Below are positions 44,894-52,685 of a stretch of 64,000 nt of DNA, one piece after another (within the stretch, counting starts at the first letter, position 1; every line of letters starts with the position of its first letter). The position numbers and the translations under genes are program-made. The notes below the pieces were generated by a model. It did no database searches. It had not been told where the DNA came from and saw only the letters and a program-made list of their open reading frames with translations. Origin of the DNA: Aurantiacibacter zhengii (GTDB lineage Bacteria > Pseudomonadota > Alphaproteobacteria > Sphingomonadales > Sphingomonadaceae); the NCBI RefSeq assembly GCF_003584125.1, contig NZ_QXFL01000003.1, positions 186,001 to 250,000 on the forward strand. The letters run 5' to 3'.

Positions 44894-45578
44894 ATACACA
44901 TTGCCGCGCCGCTTGACGGCAGAGGCGCTGGGCAGCTTCTTCCTGTTCGCAGGCGTGCTGGGATCAGGTGTGATGGCGGAAAACCTGGCGGACGGGAATG
45001 TCGCCATTGCCCTGCTCGGCAACACTCTTGCCACGGGCGCGATCCTCTTCGTGATCATAGCGATGCTCGGCCCGGTCTCGGGTGCGCATTTCAATCCGGC
45101 GGTTACGCTGGCCTTCGCGATTCGCCGGGAGATCGGCTGGAGAGAGGGCGCGGCTTATGTGCTGGTTCAACTTGCCGCAGGGGCGATGGGCGCCTGGGCG
45201 GTGCACCTGATGTTCGACCTGCCGATCATGCAGCTGAGCACCAAGGCACGTGAAGGGATAGGTCAGTGGACCGGCGAGGGCATCGCCACCTTTGGCCTCG
45301 TGTTCACGATTCTCGCGCTGGTGCGGGTGCGGCGGGATGCGATACCAATGGCGGTGGCTCTCTACATCGTGGCTGCTTACTGGTTCACCAGTTCAACCAG
45401 TTTTGCCAATCCGGCAATCACCGTGGTGCGAAGCCTCTCCAACACCTTCGCCGGGATCGCGCCAGGCGACGTGCCCGGCTTTATCGCTGCGCAAATTGCA
45501 GGCACGATCCTGGCAGTGGTGCTGGCGGGGTGGATGTTCGAAGGCGGGATCAGCCCTCGAACTTCGTCTCCAGAGTGA
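44886..45578 (+). CDS. Aquaporin/aquaglyceroporin of the MIP family, arsC-linked
   Basis: 230 residues from the ATG at 44886, inside the arsC end. Six membrane segments and two half-helices are visible, with pore motifs FNPAVT (about 68-73) and ANPAIT followed by VVRS (about 177-186); the arginine after the second motif is the selectivity filter. In Sinorhizobium meliloti the similar AqpS, encoded with arsC, lets arsenite out down its gradient; the same task is likely here by context. It converges with osmC, and the coding ends overlap by 29 bases. Confidence 0.88.
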   Translation: MAEYTLPRRLTAEALGSFFLFAGVLGSGVMAENLADGNVAIALLGNTLATGAILFVIIAMLGPVSGAHFNPAVTLAFAIRREIGWREGAAYVLVQLAAGAMGAWAVHLMFDLPIMQLSTKAREGIGQWTGEGIATFGLVFTILALVRVRRDAIPMAVALYIVAAYWFTSSTSFANPAITVVRSLSNTFAGIAPGDVPGFIAAQIAGTILAVVLAGWMFEGGISPRTSSPE

Positions 45579-45981
45579 TCTCGGTGTCGAGCAGGCGGGA
45601 GATCGGGCAGCCTTCCTTGGCTTCCTTGGCCAGTTCCTCGAACTTCGCCTGATCGAGGCCGGGCACCTTTGCTTTTGTCTTGAGCGCTGACTTCGTCACC
45701 TTGAAACCGGCGTCGTCCTTTTCCAGCGTCACCTCGGCATGGGTGACAACCGAGCCGTCGGTGTGCCCCGCATCGGCCAGCTTGAAGCTGAGCGCCATCG
45801 TGAAACAGCTGGCGTGGGCCGCCGCGATCAGTTCTTCGGGGTTGGTGCCGGGCGCATCCTCGAACCGCGTCTGGAAACCATAGGGCTGCGCAGCCAGCGC
45901 GCCCGAGCCGGTGGACACGTGGCCCTTGCCGCCTTTACCGAGGCCTTCGTAAGTTGCGCTGCCTGTGTTGGTAGTCTTCAT
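45550..45981 (-). CDS. OsmC/Ohr family organic-hydroperoxide protection protein
   Basis: 143 residues. The two redox cysteines are in AAHASCFTMAL (about 57-67) and KEGCPISRLL (about 123-132), as in OsmC peroxidases, which reduce organic hydroperoxides. Length and motif spacing fit the OsmC subgroup of general stress proteins. The start region is exceptional: the AUG lies in one arm of a perfect 14-base-pair hairpin and the Shine-Dalgarno in its loop (45974-46006), suggesting translational control. It lies 51 bases downstream of spt on the same strand. Confidence 0.92.
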   Translation of the reverse strand: MKTTNTGSATYEGLGKGGKGHVSTGSGALAAQPYGFQTRFEDAPGTNPEELIAAAHASCFTMALSFKLADAGHTDGSVVTHAEVTLEKDDAGFKVTKSALKTKAKVPGLDQAKFEELAKEAKEGCPISRLLDTEITLETKFEG

Positions 45982-46006
45982 AGGGAATCTCCTTCCCTAT
46001 GAAGAC
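45974..46006 (-). promoter_or_regulatory. Perfect hairpin sequestering the osmC start site
   Basis: On the mRNA strand GTCTTCATAGGGAA, loop GGAGA, then TTCCCTATGAAGAC: all 14 pairs match. The loop and flanking bases spell AAGGAGA, the ribosome site, and the ATG of osmC lies in the 3' arm. It could act as an RNA thermometer, a protein-responsive switch or, as DNA, a repressor palindrome. It also follows spt, so a terminator role is possible, but no T-run follows. Confidence 0.8.
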
Positions 46007-46032
46007 GTGCAGGCTGCGGCGCTGTTCCGGAC

Positions 46033-47283
46033 CTAGATGATCCCGACCATTTTGCCCGCGCGCTCGAACATGCCGAGGATCGTCTCGACTTCCTCGTCCG
46101 AATGCAGGGCGCACAGCGAACAGCGCAGCAGGGTCATGTTGGCGGGCGTGGCCGGCGGACGGGCAAGGTTTACATAGAGCCCCTCCGTCAGCAGCGCGCT
46201 CCACATGGCGGCGCCTTTTTCCAGGTCCGGCATGATGACGGCGACGATGGCGCTCTGCGGTTCGTCCGTGCCCAGCTTGAACCCCATCTCGGTAAGGCCC
46301 GAGTGAAGCCGCCGCGAATTCTTCCAGAGATGCTCGCGCTTGTCCTTGGCGGTCATCAGCTTGCGAATGGAGGCGGCGGCCGTTGCCACCACGCTGGGCG
46401 GCAGGCTGGCGGTAAAGACGTAGGGGCGGCACACCAGCCGCATGATCTCGAACTTGGGGTGGTTGGACACGCAGAAGCCGCCAACCGTGCCCACGCTCTT
46501 GGAGAAGGTGCCGATGATGAAATCGACATCGTCCATGACCCCTGCGTCTTCCACCACGCCGCGGCCATTTTCGCCGATGAAGCCCATGGAGTGCGCCTCG
46601 TCCACCAGCACCATTGCGCCGTTGTCCTTGGCGACCTTCACCATTTCGGCAAGCGGGGCGACGTCGCCCAGCATCGAATAGACGCCTTCCAGCACGACCA
46701 GTTTGCCCGCACCTTCGGGAATGCGCTTCAGGCGCTTTTCCATGGCGACGATATCGTTGTGCTTGAACGGCACGATCTCGGCATTGCCCATCGCGCAGCC
46801 ATCCCAGATGGAGGCGTGGCTATCGATGTCGAGCACCACATAATCGCCCTTGCCCGCGATGGTCGAAATGATGCCGAGGTTCGCCTGGTAGCCGGTCGAG
46901 AACACCATGGCATGTTCCATGCCGTAGAACTCGCGCAGCGCGTCCTCGCATTCCCGGTGGCCCTGGTAGGTGCCGTTGAGCACGCGGCTGCCGGTGGTAC
47001 CGCTGCCGAAATCGGCCAGCGCCCTCTGCCCGGCATCGATCACGTCCGGGTCGAACGTCATGCCCATGTAGTTGTAGGTGCCCAGCAGGATCGTGTCGCG
47101 CCCGTTGCATATGGCGCGGGTGGGGGAGAGGACTTTCTCCATCACCAGGCTGAACGGGTCTTCCACCCCGCTGGCGAGAAGGTTCTCGCGCAGCTTGATG
47201 GTATCGTCGAACTTGCTGAAAAGGTCGGACGTATTGCCGGCCAGCTCGGGCGGCTGGTCCGCCTGCATGATTCCTTCGCTCAT
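46033..47283 (-). CDS. spt: Serine palmitoyltransferase
   Basis: 416 residues from the ATG at 47283, close to the length of the Sphingomonas enzyme (420). It condenses L-serine with palmitoyl thioester to 3-ketodihydrosphingosine with PLP, the first step of sphingolipid synthesis. Signatures of the alpha-oxoamine synthase family: YNYMGMTFDP (about 69-78), GSGTTGSRVLNGTYQGH, VDEAHSMGFIGENGRG, and GTFSKSVGTVGGF with the PLP lysine (about 255). It differs from ALA synthase and KBL by the sphingomonad pattern and by the acyl carrier gene 7 bases upstream. Confidence 0.92.
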   Translation of the reverse strand: MSEGIMQADQPPELAGNTSDLFSKFDDTIKLRENLLASGVEDPFSLVMEKVLSPTRAICNGRDTILLGTYNYMGMTFDPDVIDAGQRALADFGSGTTGSRVLNGTYQGHRECEDALREFYGMEHAMVFSTGYQANLGIISTIAGKGDYVVLDIDSHASIWDGCAMGNAEIVPFKHNDIVAMEKRLKRIPEGAGKLVVLEGVYSMLGDVAPLAEMVKVAKDNGAMVLVDEAHSMGFIGENGRGVVEDAGVMDDVDFIIGTFSKSVGTVGGFCVSNHPKFEIMRLVCRPYVFTASLPPSVVATAAASIRKLMTAKDKREHLWKNSRRLHSGLTEMGFKLGTDEPQSAIVAVIMPDLEKGAAMWSALLTEGLYVNLARPPATPANMTLLRCSLCALHSDEEVETILGMFERAGKMVGII

Positions 47284-47290
47284 GGGTGCC

Positions 47291-47533
47291 TCAGCTGCTG
47301 ACCAGGTCGTGCACGGCATCGACGAGCTGGCCGTATTTCTCGATCTCGGCCTGCTGGTTCATCGAAATGATGACGTCGAACTCGTCCTCGATCTCGGCAA
47401 CGAAATCCATCACTGTCAGGCTGTCGAATTCCAGGTCACCGGCAAAGGTGGTGTCTTCGGTAATGGCAACGCCCTTCTTGTTGAAGGGCTCGATGATCGA
47501 GCGGATACGGGTATCGACTTCGGCGCGGTCCAT
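47291..47533 (-). CDS. Acyl carrier protein paired with spt
   Basis: 80 residues, acidic. The phosphopantetheine serine is in LEFDSLTVMDF (about 35). It is directly upstream of spt, with 7 bases between, so it is likely the dedicated carrier that delivers the fatty-acyl chain to serine palmitoyltransferase, as in other sphingolipid-making alphaproteobacteria. It is different from the housekeeping AcpP. Confidence 0.9.
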   Translation of the reverse strand: MDRAEVDTRIRSIIEPFNKKGVAITEDTTFAGDLEFDSLTVMDFVAEIEDEFDVIISMNQQAEIEKYGQLVDAVHDLVSS

Positions 47534-47668
47534 CTAGGAAATTTCCTCAAGGCTGATAAGGCTGCCCCCTATAGGGCAGCACGGCCCGCGCGGCAAAGCT
47601 TTCGCGCGGTTGCTTGTCAAGCAGCCCGGCTATGGGGCTGTAGAATCGGCCTGATACTTGCGCGCGTC

Positions 47669-48058
47669 CTAGCTGGCGACCGCTGTCGGTGCGTCTTCGA
47701 CAAGGCCCTTCACCGCCGCCATGAAAGGGCCGATCGAAACCGGTTTGGCGAGGTAACCTTCCGCACCGGAATCACGAATACGCTGTTCGTCGCCCTTTCC
47801 GGCATAGGCGGTTACGGCCAGCACCGGCACATCGGCCAGGTCGGCATCGTGTTTCAGGATGGCGATGAGATCGAGGCCGGAGACGTCCTGCAACTGGATG
47901 TCCATCACCACCAGATTGGGCGTAAAGGCACGGGCAGCTTCGATAGCGAGGTTGCCGTCGGCAACAGGCTCGACAGAAAAACCACCTGCCTGAAGCACGT
48001 CGCAGAAAAGTTTCCGGTTTAGATCGTTGTCCTCGACAACGAGGATACGCTTCTTCAT
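47669..48058 (-). CDS. divK: DivK-like single-domain response regulator
   Basis: 129 residues, one receiver domain. ILVVEDNDLNRKLFCDVLQA at the N-terminus, the phospho-acceptor aspartate in NLVVMDIQLQDVSGLDLI (about 53), TAYAGKGDEQRIRDSGAEGY and the conserved lysine in LAKPVS. The sequence tracks Caulobacter DivK closely in order and spacing. DivK controls CtrA through the cell-cycle phosphorelay. The next gene on the opposite strand starts only 25 bases away. Confidence 0.9.
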   Translation of the reverse strand: MKKRILVVEDNDLNRKLFCDVLQAGGFSVEPVADGNLAIEAARAFTPNLVVMDIQLQDVSGLDLIAILKHDADLADVPVLAVTAYAGKGDEQRIRDSGAEGYLAKPVSIGPFMAAVKGLVEDAPTAVAS

Positions 48059-48083
48059 TTAGCCCCCGAATTCCTCCGACCCG

Positions 48084-48404
48084 ATGGAGGGATATCCAAA
48101 CGTCTATCTTTATAACGGACTGCTGACAATTATTAACACAGGTGAAGATTCCGTAAAGGATGCCTCTGCACTGGCCCTTGCCGCCCTTGGTTGGGTGCTG
48201 GCGGACGAACGCAGGGCGCACAGGTTCCTCGATCTGACGGGCCTTTCGCCCGATGGGCTTCGCGAATCGATTGGCGAGGTTTCGACGCATCGCGCCGTGC
48301 TCGATTTCCTCAGCCAGCACGAACCGGACCTGCTGGGCGCGGCGCAGGCGCTGGACGTGGCGCCGGAAACGCTTGTCGCTGCCCGAAAGGATCTCATTCG
48401 ATGA
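48084..48404 (+). CDS. DUF3572 family protein
   Basis: About 106 residues. The part from KDASALALAALGWVLADERR (residue 25 on) matches DUF3572, a small helical family of alphaproteobacteria. The first 23 residues (MEGYPNVYLYNGLLTIINTG) are unlike the family and are encoded by AT-rich DNA that looks like the divK promoter, so the true start may be later, though no ATG or GTG is available in frame there. It overlaps the HAD gene by 4 bases. Confidence 0.75.
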   Translation: MEGYPNVYLYNGLLTIINTGEDSVKDASALALAALGWVLADERRAHRFLDLTGLSPDGLRESIGEVSTHRAVLDFLSQHEPDLLGAAQALDVAPETLVAARKDLIR

Positions 48405-49030
48405 AACGCCCTCTGGTTGTCACTGACTGTGACGAAGTGCTGCTGCACATGGTCCGCCATTTTCGCGACTGGCTGGATACGGAGCACGACATCGATTTTG
48501 CGCTGAACGGCGATCCCTTCGTGCAGTCCATGCGCCGCCGCGGCAGCGATGCGGAGGTCGCCAAGGAGGAGGTCTGGAGCCTGCTGGGCGGCTTCTTCGA
48601 CACGCAGATGGACCGGCAGGAGCCGATCGAGGGCGCGATAGAAGCAATCCGCGACCTGCAGCGCGAAGCCGATGTGGTGGTGCTGACCAACCTGGTAGAC
48701 GAACGCAACGCGGCGCGCCGCCGCCAGCTCGAAGCACTGGGCATCGCAGCGCCGGTCTTTACCAACCAGGGCCCCAAGGGCGATGCACTGTCGCGCATCG
48801 TCGAGGAGCACGGGGCGGAGCGGATCGTATTCATCGACGACATCGCCCAGCATCACAGGTCCGCGATGGAGGTGGCGCCGCAGGTTCATCGCCTGCACTT
48901 CTGCGGCGAGCCGTCGATCTCCCCGTACGTGCCCTGCGCACTCGAGGCGGGTCACGCCCATGCGCGGATAGACAATTGGGCAGAGGCTCTGCCATGGATC
49001 AGGGAAACCCTTCACGGAGAGAAAGCATGA
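48401..49030 (+). CDS. HAD-superfamily hydrolase
   Basis: 209 residues, starting in the DUF3572 stop (ATGA). HAD motifs: VTDCDEVLL (about 7-15) where the first Asp is the nucleophile and the cysteine replaces the common hydrophobic residue; motif II in VVLTNLVDE (about 90-98); motif III and IV in QGPKGDALSRI and IVFIDDIAQHH with the D-D pair (about 146). Likely a cytosolic phosphatase; substrate unknown. Confidence 0.85.
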   Translation: MKRPLVVTDCDEVLLHMVRHFRDWLDTEHDIDFALNGDPFVQSMRRRGSDAEVAKEEVWSLLGGFFDTQMDRQEPIEGAIEAIRDLQREADVVVLTNLVDERNAARRRQLEALGIAAPVFTNQGPKGDALSRIVEEHGAERIVFIDDIAQHHRSAMEVAPQVHRLHFCGEPSISPYVPCALEAGHAHARIDNWAEALPWIRETLHGEKA

Positions 49031-49488
49031 GCATCGAGGCACGCCTGAAAGAACTCGGAATCGCCCTTCCCGAAGTATCGCCCCCGCTGGCAAGCTATGT
49101 GCCGGTGATGGTGCATGGCGACCTGGCTTTCGTGTCCGGTCAGCTGCCGTTCGTCGATGGCGAGGTGGTTACCGGAACACTGGGCAAGGATGTGGAGCTT
49201 GACCGCGCGATCGCCGCGGCGCGGGCCTGCGGCATGATGATCCTGGCGCAGCTGAAGGCAGAGATCGGCTCGCTCGACAGGGTGGAGCGGATCGTGAAGC
49301 TGGGCGGGTTCGTTGCCTGCACACCGGACTTCACCGACCAGCACAAGGTGATCAACGGCGCGTCCGACCTGATGGCCGAGGTGTTCGGCGACAAGGGTCG
49401 CCACGCCCGCGCGGCGGTGGGTGTGCCGAGCCTGCCCGTCGGCGCGGCGGTGGAAGTGGACGCGGTGATCGCCCTTGGATCGGCCTGA
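49027..49488 (+). CDS. RidA/YjgF family protein (enamine/imine deaminase)
   Basis: 153 residues overlapping the HAD gene by 4 bases. The family pattern FVSGQLPFVDGEVVTGTLGK (about 37-56) and VVVE-like arginine/glutamate region RAAVGVPSLPVGAAVEVDAV (about 127-146) is present, with the arginine and the terminal acidic residue available for the RidA site. It probably removes reactive 2-aminoacrylate-type imines. Members of this subgroup (about 150 residues) are named RidA family without fixed role. Confidence 0.85.
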   Translation: MSIEARLKELGIALPEVSPPLASYVPVMVHGDLAFVSGQLPFVDGEVVTGTLGKDVELDRAIAAARACGMMILAQLKAEIGSLDRVERIVKLGGFVACTPDFTDQHKVINGASDLMAEVFGDKGRHARAAVGVPSLPVGAAVEVDAVIALGSA

Positions 49489-50251
49489 ACCGGATCGGCC
49501 CGTTTCTGATCGGGCCACAAGTATAGCCGCGCTGCAATCGTGCGCCTACGCCCACCGCGGGCTGCACGATGCGGGCGTGCCGGAGAACTCGCTCGCTGCT
49601 TTCCGCGCCGCGATAGGAGCCGGGCTCGGCATCGAATGCGATGTGCGCAAGAGCAGCGACGGGCGCGCTGTGGTGTTCCACGATGCGGACCTGGAGCGGC
49701 TGACGGACCAGGCAGGAGCCATGGGGGTACGCCCGGTGGGAGAACTCACGGCCCTCGCGCTGACCGGCAGCGAAGAGAAGATTCCTACCCTGCGCGATAC
49801 TCTCGACTTGATCGCGGGCCAGGTGCCGGTTCTGCTGGAACTGAAAAGCGACGATCGTCGTCCCATCGATGCGCTGTGCCGCGCGGTGCGCCGCGATTTG
49901 GATGGTTACCGGGGTGCGGTCGCGATCATGAGCTTCGATCCCCGGATCCCGCGCTGGTTTGCCGAGCGGGAGCCTGACGTGCCGGGCGGACTGGTGGTGA
50001 CGGAGCAGAATTCCCGCACCCTGGCCGCCGCGATCAAACGCAGACTGGCCGTATCGCATTCGCGCGCCGATTTCCTCGCCCTCGACATTCGCGACCTGCC
50101 CAGCAGCCTTTCGCGCAGGCAGGTGCGTAAAGGGCAGCCGCTCTTCAGCTGGACCGTGCGCAGCGCGGCTCAGGTCGAAACGGCGCTGAAGGCGGGCGCC
50201 ATCCCCATAGTCGAAGGGCCAGGGGTAGCGGCGTGGGAGGCGGGTGCCTAG
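49475..50251 (+). CDS. Glycerophosphodiester phosphodiesterase
   Basis: 258 residues from a TTG at 49475, 14 bases inside the RidA gene. No ATG or GTG is better placed. The active-site pair YAHRGLHDAGVPENSLAAFR (about 25-44) with His and Arg, then GIECDVRKSSDGRAVVFHD (about 52-70) with Glu, Asp and His, matches the GDPD family, which splits glycerophosphodiesters into alcohol and glycerol 3-phosphate. No signal peptide, so cytoplasmic. The next gene follows after 10 bases. Confidence 0.9.
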   Translation: MDRPEPDRPVSDRATSIAALQSCAYAHRGLHDAGVPENSLAAFRAAIGAGLGIECDVRKSSDGRAVVFHDADLERLTDQAGAMGVRPVGELTALALTGSEEKIPTLRDTLDLIAGQVPVLLELKSDDRRPIDALCRAVRRDLDGYRGAVAIMSFDPRIPRWFAEREPDVPGGLVVTEQNSRTLAAAIKRRLAVSHSRADFLALDIRDLPSSLSRRQVRKGQPLFSWTVRSAAQVETALKAGAIPIVEGPGVAAWEAGA

Positions 50252-50261
50252 ATTGGCACCG

Positions 50262-51398
50262 ATGGCCGAATCTTCCCTCACTGCCAGGATCGCTCCGGGC
50301 GTCGGCACGATCGACGCCGCCGAATGGGACGCGCTGGCAGGCCCTGACAATCCGTTTACCAGCCACGCCTTCCTCACCCTGCTGGAGGATTCGGGCAGCG
50401 TGGGTCCCGGCACCGGCTGGCAGGCTGCGCCGCTGCTGCTGGAAGACGGTGCCGGAAAGCTTCTGGGAGCGCTGCCGGGCTACCTGAAGGGGCATAGTCA
50501 GGGCGAATACGTGTTCGACTACGCATGGGCGGACGCCTGGCACCGCGCCGGCGGCGAGTATTACCCCAAGTACCAGATCAGCGTACCGTTCACCCCCGCC
50601 ACCGGCCCGCGGCTGTTGCTGGCCGACGATGCTCATGCCCTGCCTTTGCTGCGTTCTGCCGAACAACTGGTGCGGCAGAACGGCTGGTCCAGCGCCCATG
50701 CCACCTTCATCGAGCCCGTTCAGCAGCAACTGTTTGCCAACGCTGGCTGGCTGCGGCGCGAGGATATCCAGTTCCACTGGTACAACCGCGATTACGCCAG
50801 TTTCGACGCATTTCTGGAAGATCTGACCAGTCGCAAGCGCAAGGACCTGCGCAAGGAACGGCGTGCCGCGAACGAGGGGCTGGAGATAAAGGTGCTGACC
50901 GGCGAAGATATCCGGCCCGAGCACTGGGATGCCTTCTGGCTTTTCTACCAGGACACCGGCGCGCGCAAATGGGGCACCCCCTACCTTACGCGCGAAGCTT
51001 TCGACCTGATGGGGGAGCGCATGGCCGACCGCCTGCTGCTGCTGCTAGCTTACGAGGATGGCCACCCGATCGCAGGCGCGCTCAACTTTATTGGCGGACA
51101 AGCGCTCTACGGGCGCTATTGGGGATGCCTTGCCGACAGGCGCTTCCTGCATTTCGAGCTATGCTATTACCGCGCCATCGATGCGGCGATCGACCTGGGC
51201 CTTGCCCGCGTGGAGGCGGGGGCGCAGGGTGGGCACAAGCTGGCCCGCGGTTATGAGCCGGTGGCGACGGTGTCGATGCACTACCTCGCCGATCCGGGCT
51301 TTCGCGATGCGGTGGAGGACTTTCTCTCCCGCGAACGCATGGGCGTAGGCATGGACAGGCTTCACCTGGCCGAACGCACGCCCTTCAAGAAGGGCTAA
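50262..51398 (+). CDS. FemAB/GNAT-like acyltransferase family protein (DUF482)
   Basis: 378 residues from the ATG at 50262; a GTG at 50244 is an alternative. The sequence SHAFLTLLEDSGSVGPGTGW, then GEYVFDYAWADAWHRAGGEY and YYPKYQISVPFTPATGPRLL, and the later RKRKDLRKERRA, is the DUF482 family of GNAT/FemAB folds, often mislabelled as peptidoglycan synthesis proteins. An acyl transfer role is expected. It is about 3 kb from spt and acp; a link with sphingolipid N-acylation is possible but untested. Confidence 0.85.
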   Translation: MAESSLTARIAPGVGTIDAAEWDALAGPDNPFTSHAFLTLLEDSGSVGPGTGWQAAPLLLEDGAGKLLGALPGYLKGHSQGEYVFDYAWADAWHRAGGEYYPKYQISVPFTPATGPRLLLADDAHALPLLRSAEQLVRQNGWSSAHATFIEPVQQQLFANAGWLRREDIQFHWYNRDYASFDAFLEDLTSRKRKDLRKERRAANEGLEIKVLTGEDIRPEHWDAFWLFYQDTGARKWGTPYLTREAFDLMGERMADRLLLLLAYEDGHPIAGALNFIGGQALYGRYWGCLADRRFLHFELCYYRAIDAAIDLGLARVEAGAQGGHKLARGYEPVATVSMHYLADPGFRDAVEDFLSRERMGVGMDRLHLAERTPFKKG

Positions 51399-51439
51399 AC
51401 CCTAGTCCGGACCGTGCCACGGTCCGGTTCGAGCGCTGT

Positions 51440-51769
51440 TCAGGCGGCGGCGGCTTCACCGCGCAGCCATTCGCGCGCACGGCGCTGCGCTTCGGCAATT
51501 TCCCGCGCCGTCATCTCGTCCGACACATCGGCCCGGCACCAGCTGGCAGCCTCATGCCCCTGCGAGGCGGCGAGGTTAAACCACTTGTGCGCTTCGATAA
51601 GGTCGCAGCCTACGCCGTGGCTGCCGGTCGAATAGGCGACGCCCAGGTCGTAAAAAGCATTGGTGTCGCCGTCCGATGCCGCTGCCAGGCAGCGTGCCAC
51701 CAGCATGTCCGCGCCCGAAACGTCGGCCGGTTCGATCTTTGCAAATGTCTCGATCTTGGCAAGTTCCAT
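51440..51769 (-). CDS. Sel1-repeat protein
   Basis: 109 residues. One or two Sel1-like helical repeats are visible: AFYDLGVAYSTGSHGVGCDL then IEAHKWFNLAASQGHEAASW, with the typical G-x-x-Y-x-x-G and A-x-x-W-x-x-x-A-A-x-x-G spacing. It mediates protein binding in known families. No signal peptide. It is convergent with the FemAB-like gene. The 279 bases to dksA (51770-52048) hold no gene that I can support. Confidence 0.8.
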   Translation of the reverse strand: MELAKIETFAKIEPADVSGADMLVARCLAAASDGDTNAFYDLGVAYSTGSHGVGCDLIEAHKWFNLAASQGHEAASWCRADVSDEMTAREIAEAQRRAREWLRGEAAAA

Positions 51770-52048
51770 GATCGTTGGTCCCCTGTTGCTGTCCCGGTCG
51801 GATTGCTTCCGGGTGAAGCGATGTTTTGATGAACGTGGTCAAGAAATGGTTAACGGGGCTGGAGATTTATGCATTTCGCGCGTGTCGGGGGGCTTCTCGC
51901 GATTGCTGCTTGTGCCGACTTTGCCCTCGCCCTATAGGCGCGCCTCACGACGGCTTCAGCAGCCGGGGGGATAGATCCCGATTTCAATCGGGGCGGTCGC
52001 CGGGTGCAGCAGGGGAAGCCTTCACCGATCGGTTTTCGGAGTGACTGA

Positions 52049-52507
52049 ATGGCCACCGCCACCCATGACGATATCGACATTCTCGCGAAGGCGAAGCGCG
52101 CCCTGCCCGCTGACTATTCGCCGGGCGAGGATGAAGAGTACATGTCGGAAAAGCAGCTCAACTATTTCCGCGTCCTGTTGCTGGAATGGAAGCGCAGCAT
52201 CGTGCAGGCATCGGAGGGGACACTGCAGAACTTGCAGGATGGCCCCATCCGCGAGCCCGACCTGAACGACCGCGCCTCCAGCGAAACCGACTGGGGTATC
52301 GAGCTGCGCACGCGCGACCGGCAGCGCAAACTCATCTCCAAGATCGATGCCGCCCTGCGCCGCATCGACGAGGGTGAATACGGCTGGTGCGACAAGACCG
52401 GCGAACCCATCGGCATCAACCGCCTTATCGCACGCCCCATCGCCACCATGACCGTGGAAGCCCAGCAGGCGCACGAGCGGCGCGAGAAGATCTCCCGCGA
52501 CGACTGA
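52049..52507 (+). CDS. dksA: RNA polymerase-binding transcription factor DksA
   Basis: 152 residues. DksA acts with ppGpp at the RNA-polymerase secondary channel. The coiled-coil tip carries DLNDRAS (D71, D74, A76, as needed for activity). The C-terminal fold shows YGWCDKTGEPIGINRLIARP (about 111-130) but only one of the four zinc cysteines (C114) remains; the other three positions hold Thr and other residues. Such reduced-cysteine DksA occurs in other alphaproteobacteria. Confidence 0.94.
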   Translation: MATATHDDIDILAKAKRALPADYSPGEDEEYMSEKQLNYFRVLLLEWKRSIVQASEGTLQNLQDGPIREPDLNDRASSETDWGIELRTRDRQRKLISKIDAALRRIDEGEYGWCDKTGEPIGINRLIARPIATMTVEAQQAHERREKISRDD

Positions 52508-52554
52508 TTTTCAACTGGCCCGCAATGGGACAGGTTGGATCCGCAGCCGATAAA

Positions 52555-52569
52555 TTAGCAAACGGTTAG
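52555..52569 (+). promoter_or_regulatory. CtrA-like half-palindromic site upstream of the PilZ gene
   Basis: TTAG-CAAACGG-TTAG fits the CtrA consensus TTAA-N7-TTAA at six of eight fixed positions. It is 117 bases upstream of the PilZ gene, in an AT-rich patch. PilZ and motility genes are frequent CtrA targets in alphaproteobacteria. Weak evidence, as one mismatch lies in each half. Confidence 0.3.
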
Positions 52570-52685
52570 TCATTTGCGCTGCATGCCGCTGGCGTCATTT
52601 CAACGGCCCGCCGCGTTTCGCCCTTTCGTGGCGCTTCGTGGCTGGGTGACGAGCGAGACGCAACACAGACGAAGAGCCCGCCGCC

